Origin: Anaerolineaceae bacterium
GTDB lineage: Bacteria; Chloroflexota; Anaerolineae; Anaerolineales; Anaerolineaceae
Assembly: GCA_011620505.1 (NCBI GenBank)
Contig: WOZA01000041.1
Span: 1-10,096, forward strand
Reading direction: 5' to 3'
Length of the DNA: 10,096 nucleotides
Under the pieces are notes generated by a model. The model was not told the origin of the DNA, ran no database searches, and saw only the letters and a program-made list of their open reading frames with translations. Made by a program: the position numbers and the translations under genes. Positions 8,102 to 10,096 of this stretch are shown in pieces; position 1 is the stretch's first letter; each line of letters starts with the position of its first letter.

Positions 8102-8368
8102 TTACTTTTCCAGGCTGTTAAAGTGAGCCATTAAACGAGACTTGCGGCGCGCGGCGTTGTTCTTGTGAATAACACCCTTGGCGGCAGCCTTATCCAGAGC
8201 GCGGATCGCATTGAGCACTTCGACCTGGGACTTTTCAGCGTCCTCAGTGCGGATAGCGGTCTGAGCTCTGCGCAGGAAAGTGCGGGCTGAACCACGGTAG
8301 ACGCGATTGCGCTGGCGGGCAGCCTGATTTTGCTTGTTTCGTTTGATTTGAGACTTAATATTTGCCAA
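8102..8368 (-). CDS. rpsT: 30S ribosomal protein S20 (TTG start)
   Basis: S20 is a primary 16S rRNA-binding protein at the base of the 30S subunit. The 88-aa product is the usual size and very basic. It has the family-typical start MANIKSQIKRNKQNQAARQR and C-terminal segment GVIHKNNAARRKSRLM (65-80), and is mostly helical. The start codon is TTG (minus strand, 8368-8366), read as Met: an excellent ribosome binding site, GGAGG (8379-8375), sits 6 nt upstream, and the following residues align with S20 proteins. E. coli rpsT also uses UUG, where it is tied to S20 translational autocontrol; the same may hold here but is inference. It stands alone, with two promoter candidates upstream and a terminator downstream. 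Confidence 0.97.
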   Translation of the reverse strand: MANIKSQIKRNKQNQAARQRNRVYRGSARTFLRRAQTAIRTEDAEKSQVEVLNAIRALDKAAAKGVIHKNNAARRKSRLMAHFNSLEK

Positions 8369-8391
8369 CTTCTTCCTCCAAAAATAATTCC

Positions 8392-8438
8392 TCTATACTT
8401 GCAAAAGAGTATTTTACAATAAATCCCAGATTTGTCCA
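8392..8438 (-). promoter_or_regulatory. Tandem promoter candidates for rpsT
   Basis: Two overlapping sets read on the minus strand. The upstream one is TGGACA (8438-8433), a 16-bp spacer, then TAAAAT (8416-8411); each hexamer matches consensus at 5 of 6 positions, and the start would be near 8404. The downstream one is TTGTAA (8419-8414), a 16-bp spacer, then TATAGA (8397-8392). Either gives a short leader ahead of the TTG start. Two tandem promoters are also known for rpsT in E. coli. Confidence 0.55.
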
Positions 8439-8489
8439 GTAATTGGTAGCGGAAAAATGCCGAGATAACCCCAGAAATCAAAATCCGGC

Positions 8490-8516
8490 GTAGCGGCACG
8501 GCATACCGTGCCATAC
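8490..8516. repeat. REP-like palindrome, copy 1
   Basis: GGCACGG (8495-8501) and CCGTGCC (8506-8512) form a 7-bp stem with a CATA loop, flanked by GTAG on the left and ATAC on the right. It has the form of short imperfect palindromes that occur as dispersed intergenic repeats (GTAGGGGCACGG then CCGTGCCCCTAC). A second, variant copy lies at 8634-8658. Repeat status in the genome cannot be tested from this window. Confidence 0.55.
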
Positions 8517-8633
8517 AAAAATCCCCAAATCCTGTAATGCGATGATGGTTCCGATGACTTTCCGAATCGCAGGAGTAACCCCTGAATTTACCTTCAGTTG
8601 TCACCGCTCTCTAGACACCCATCCAATTCGCTT

Positions 8634-8658
8634 CAGGCACGGCGTGCCGTGCTCCTAC
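8634..8658. repeat. REP-like palindrome, copy 2
   Basis: GCACGGC (8637-8643) and GCCGTGC (8646-8652) pair around a 2-bp centre, followed by TCCTAC (8653-8658). The core is that of copy 1. The degraded arm here is the left one, so the better-kept outer ends of the two copies (GTAG at 8490 and CTAC at 8655-8658) point away from each other. The copies could bound one composite unit of about 169 bp. Confidence 0.55.
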
Positions 8659-8901
8659 CCTAATGCCCGCAGCAAAAGTAAACATAGTGGACGGATTAAA
8701 GCCCATCCGTACGGTGGAGGGCATCTTTGACCGCGCCGGCGTTCTCGTCGTGCGCGGCATTTGACCTTTAGGTCTACCTCCTCAGTTCTCGCCGGTCTCC
8801 TGAGTGCGAAGCCTCCCCTTGCGGGACCGAGCGAGGGTTTTGACCGAAGGTCTCCAGATTTGATGGCAGGCACGGTATCCCACTTCCAAAAATAGGCGCG
8901 T
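8659..8901. other. Noncoding, GC-rich, palindrome-rich spacer between rpsT and rnpB
   Basis: No convincing gene is present; the open frame on the minus strand runs on through rnpB and is a shadow. The segment holds several short dyads: CCGTACGG (8707-8714), CCGCGC with GCGCGG (8731-8736 and 8752-8757), CGCCGGCG (8734-8741), GACCT with AGGTC (8763-8767 and 8770-8774), and GACC with GGTC (8842-8845 and 8849-8852). TTTGACC recurs at 8726, 8760 and 8839, and GGTCTCC at 8794 and 8849. A further GGCACGG, the repeat half-core, lies at 8869-8875. Function unknown; degenerate repeat DNA is the most likely explanation. Confidence 0.5.
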
Positions 8902-8930
8902 TTGACTTTTGCCCCTCCATCCGCTATTCT
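8902..8930 (+). promoter_or_regulatory. rnpB promoter
   Basis: TTGACT (8902-8907) and TATTCT (8925-8930) are separated by 17 bp. Transcription would start near 8937, exactly where the P1 helix of RNase P RNA begins. The agreement between the predicted start and the RNA 5' end supports both calls. Confidence 0.75.
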
Positions 8931-8936
8931 TAATAT

Positions 8937-9271
8937 ACTCAGGTCAGCCAGGTGCGCGCGCTTAATCGTGAGGAAAGTCCGTACACCGCAGAGCAGGATG
9001 CCAGGTAACCCCTGGATGGTCGTAAGATCATGGATCGGGCCACAGAGACATACCGCTCGCAAGAGTAAGGGTGAAAAGGTGGTGCAAGAGACCACCGGCG
9101 CTTTTGGCAACAAAGGCGGCCAGGCAACCCCCATCCGGTGCAAGGTCAAACAGGAGAGAGAGCCTGCTCGGCTCACTTGATCTCCGGGTAGACCGCATGA
9201 GCTGGCTGGCGACAGTCCGCCTAGATAGATGCGCATCCAAGACAGAATACGGCTTACCGGTTGACCTGAGT
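8937..9271 (+). ncRNA. rnpB: RNase P RNA, bacterial type A-like
   Basis: This is the catalytic RNA that removes 5' leaders from precursor tRNAs. Its ends are defined by helix P1: CTCAGGTCA (8938-8946) pairs perfectly with TGACCTGAG (9262-9270), and A8937 with T9271 extends it. Conserved region I is GAGGAAAGTCCG (8970-8981). The central core has CATACCGCTCGCAAGAGTAA and GGGTGAAAAGGTGG followed by GCAAGAGACCACCG. A GGTGCAAGG element (9137-9145) fits the L15 site that binds the tRNA 3' CCA. GTAGACCGC and CCTAGATAGATG precede the last conserved region, AAGACAGAATACGGCTTACC (9239-9258). A hairpin with a GCGA tetraloop fits P18. About 335 nt long. P3 looks very short (CGCG/CGTG around CTTAAT). A run of six T (9290-9295) follows, without a clear terminator hairpin. 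Confidence 0.95.
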
Positions 9272-9335
9272 GGGGAACTTCATGGCGCATTTTTTCGTCC
9301 TAATTGCAGGCCTTATTACCGTATGAAAGGTAGTT

Positions 9336-10096
9336 ATGAAAAAAGGCACCATTATTACGCTGATCATCGTTTTCCTGCTGATTACAGCCGGGTTAATTGC
9401 CTGTAATTTGCCAAGAAACAACGCCAGTGTCGCCATTCTCAACCCGGTATCAGGGCAGTCCATCCCAGCCTTTAAGGAGTACCAGGTCACCTCTTCAACC
9501 AAGCCTGAAGGCAATTGGTCCCGGATTGAACTGTACATCAATGGTGAATTGATTCGCCTTGACACTCCCGATACCAACCCGGGCACCTTTGGACTGGTGC
9601 TCCAGCCATGGATTCCGACCAAAGAAGGTCCCACCCTGGTCGAGGTCAAGCTCTATCAGCGAGGCAAGGCACCCGCTGCAAGCGCCCAGGTGGCTGTGAT
9701 GGTGAAGGTCATGAATGAGCAGGAAATTCCACCTACCCCAACCCTGATCACCCCCACAACTGCAGTTACTCCCACTGGCACGACCACCCCACCCCCCTGC
9801 ACCATGTCTGCAGCCTTGCTGCAAGATCTGAGCATCCCGGATGGAACCATCCTGAAACCCGGTCAGCAATTCACCAAGACCTGGCGTGTGCAAAACAATG
9901 GCAGCTGTGATTGGGAAAATTACAAGCTTGTATTCGTACGCGGCAGTCTGATGGGCGGCAATTCACCCAGTCTTCTGCCAAAGGTAAGTTCAGGCAACAC
10001 TCTCGACATCTCCCTGGAGTTATTTGCGCCGAGCTATCAGGGTGAATACTCCGGATTCTGGCAAATCCAGTCAGATCAAGGCAGCCTGATCGGACC
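9336..10096 (+). CDS. Lipoprotein with NBR1-type Ig-like domain, 3' end beyond window
   Basis: The frame is open from ATG 9336 to the window edge (253 codons, no stop). AAAGG (9326-9330) lies 5 nt upstream. Residues 1-23 form a lipoprotein signal: MKKG, a hydrophobic stretch, then lipobox LIAC with the lipidated Cys at 23. Residues about 31-125 look like an Ig/fibronectin-like beta domain with the opening VAILNPVSGQSI. A Thr/Pro-rich linker follows (about 131-154). From about 155 an NBR1-like Ig domain follows, with IPDGTILKPGQQFTKTWRVQ (167-186), NNGSCDW (187-193), MGG (206-208) and GEYSGFWQI (236-244); Cys155 and Cys191 may form a disulfide. It is probably anchored on the outer face of the membrane. 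Ligand and partners are unknown. This architecture is common in Anaerolineae and is here only partly visible, so any C-terminal domain remains unseen. Confidence 0.85.
   Translation, partial: MKKGTIITLIIVFLLITAGLIACNLPRNNASVAILNPVSGQSIPAFKEYQVTSSTKPEGNWSRIELYINGELIRLDTPDTNPGTFGLVLQPWIPTKEGPTLVEVKLYQRGKAPAASAQVAVMVKVMNEQEIPPTPTLITPTTAVTPTGTTTPPPCTMSAALLQDLSIPDGTILKPGQQFTKTWRVQNNGSCDWENYKLVFVRGSLMGGNSPSLLPKVSSGNTLDISLELFAPSYQGEYSGFWQIQSDQGSLIG

Noticed and set aside
8490..8875. Repeated GGCACGG cores considered as a CRISPR array
   Set aside because: The copies are palindromic, unequal and irregularly spaced (about 140 and 230 bp), with no regular spacers and no cas genes.
8655..9290. 211-codon minus-strand frame across the spacer and rnpB
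   Set aside because: It covers the whole RNase P RNA in antisense and is Arg/Pro-rich without domain signs; GC-rich DNA and the structured RNA account for its openness.
9272..9300. Intrinsic terminator after rnpB at the T6 run (9290-9295)
   Set aside because: I could not find a stable hairpin directly before the T run, so termination here is not supported beyond the T stretch itself.

Overview
The window looks like chromosomal DNA of a bacterium in the Chloroflexota, most probably class Anaerolineae. This is inferred from the mix of genes: a class II (B12-dependent) ribonucleotide reductase fused to a TSCPD domain, a COG2403 (cyclic 2,3-diphosphoglycerate synthetase-like) GTPase, and a lipoprotein with a Thr/Pro linker and an NBR1-type Ig-like domain, which is a common architecture in Anaerolineae. 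Base composition is moderate. The gene set is mostly housekeeping, with no phage, transposase, CRISPR or defence genes.

Layout. 1-232: AT-rich leader with a possible terminator of an upstream gene, a promoter with an extended -10, and two NrdR-box-like operators 30 bp apart. 233-3278 (+): nrdR followed after 16 bp by nrdJ, an evident two-gene operon for deoxyribonucleotide synthesis under NrdR control. 3375-3415: a 17-bp stem hairpin between the convergent nrdJ and obgE genes. 3428-4687 (-): the ribosome-assembly GTPase ObgE. 4829-7944 (-): argS followed 38 bp later by the COG2403 GTPase, ending in a clear Rho-independent terminator. 8102-8368 (-): ribosomal protein S20 with a TTG start and its own promoter and terminator. 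8450-8900: about 450 bp of noncoding DNA with two REP/BIME-like palindromes and a GC-rich, palindrome-rich stretch. 8937-9271 (+): RNase P RNA (rnpB). 9336-10096 (+): the 5' part of a lipoprotein gene, cut by the window edge.

How it fits together. Most of the window serves core information processing: dNTP supply and its repressor, ribosome assembly (ObgE, S20), tRNA maturation (RNase P) and tRNA charging (ArgRS). The least understood protein is the COG2403 GTPase. The least explained DNA is the repeat-bearing stretch between rpsT and rnpB. I found no clear sign of a wholly new system; the findings below are modest but specific.
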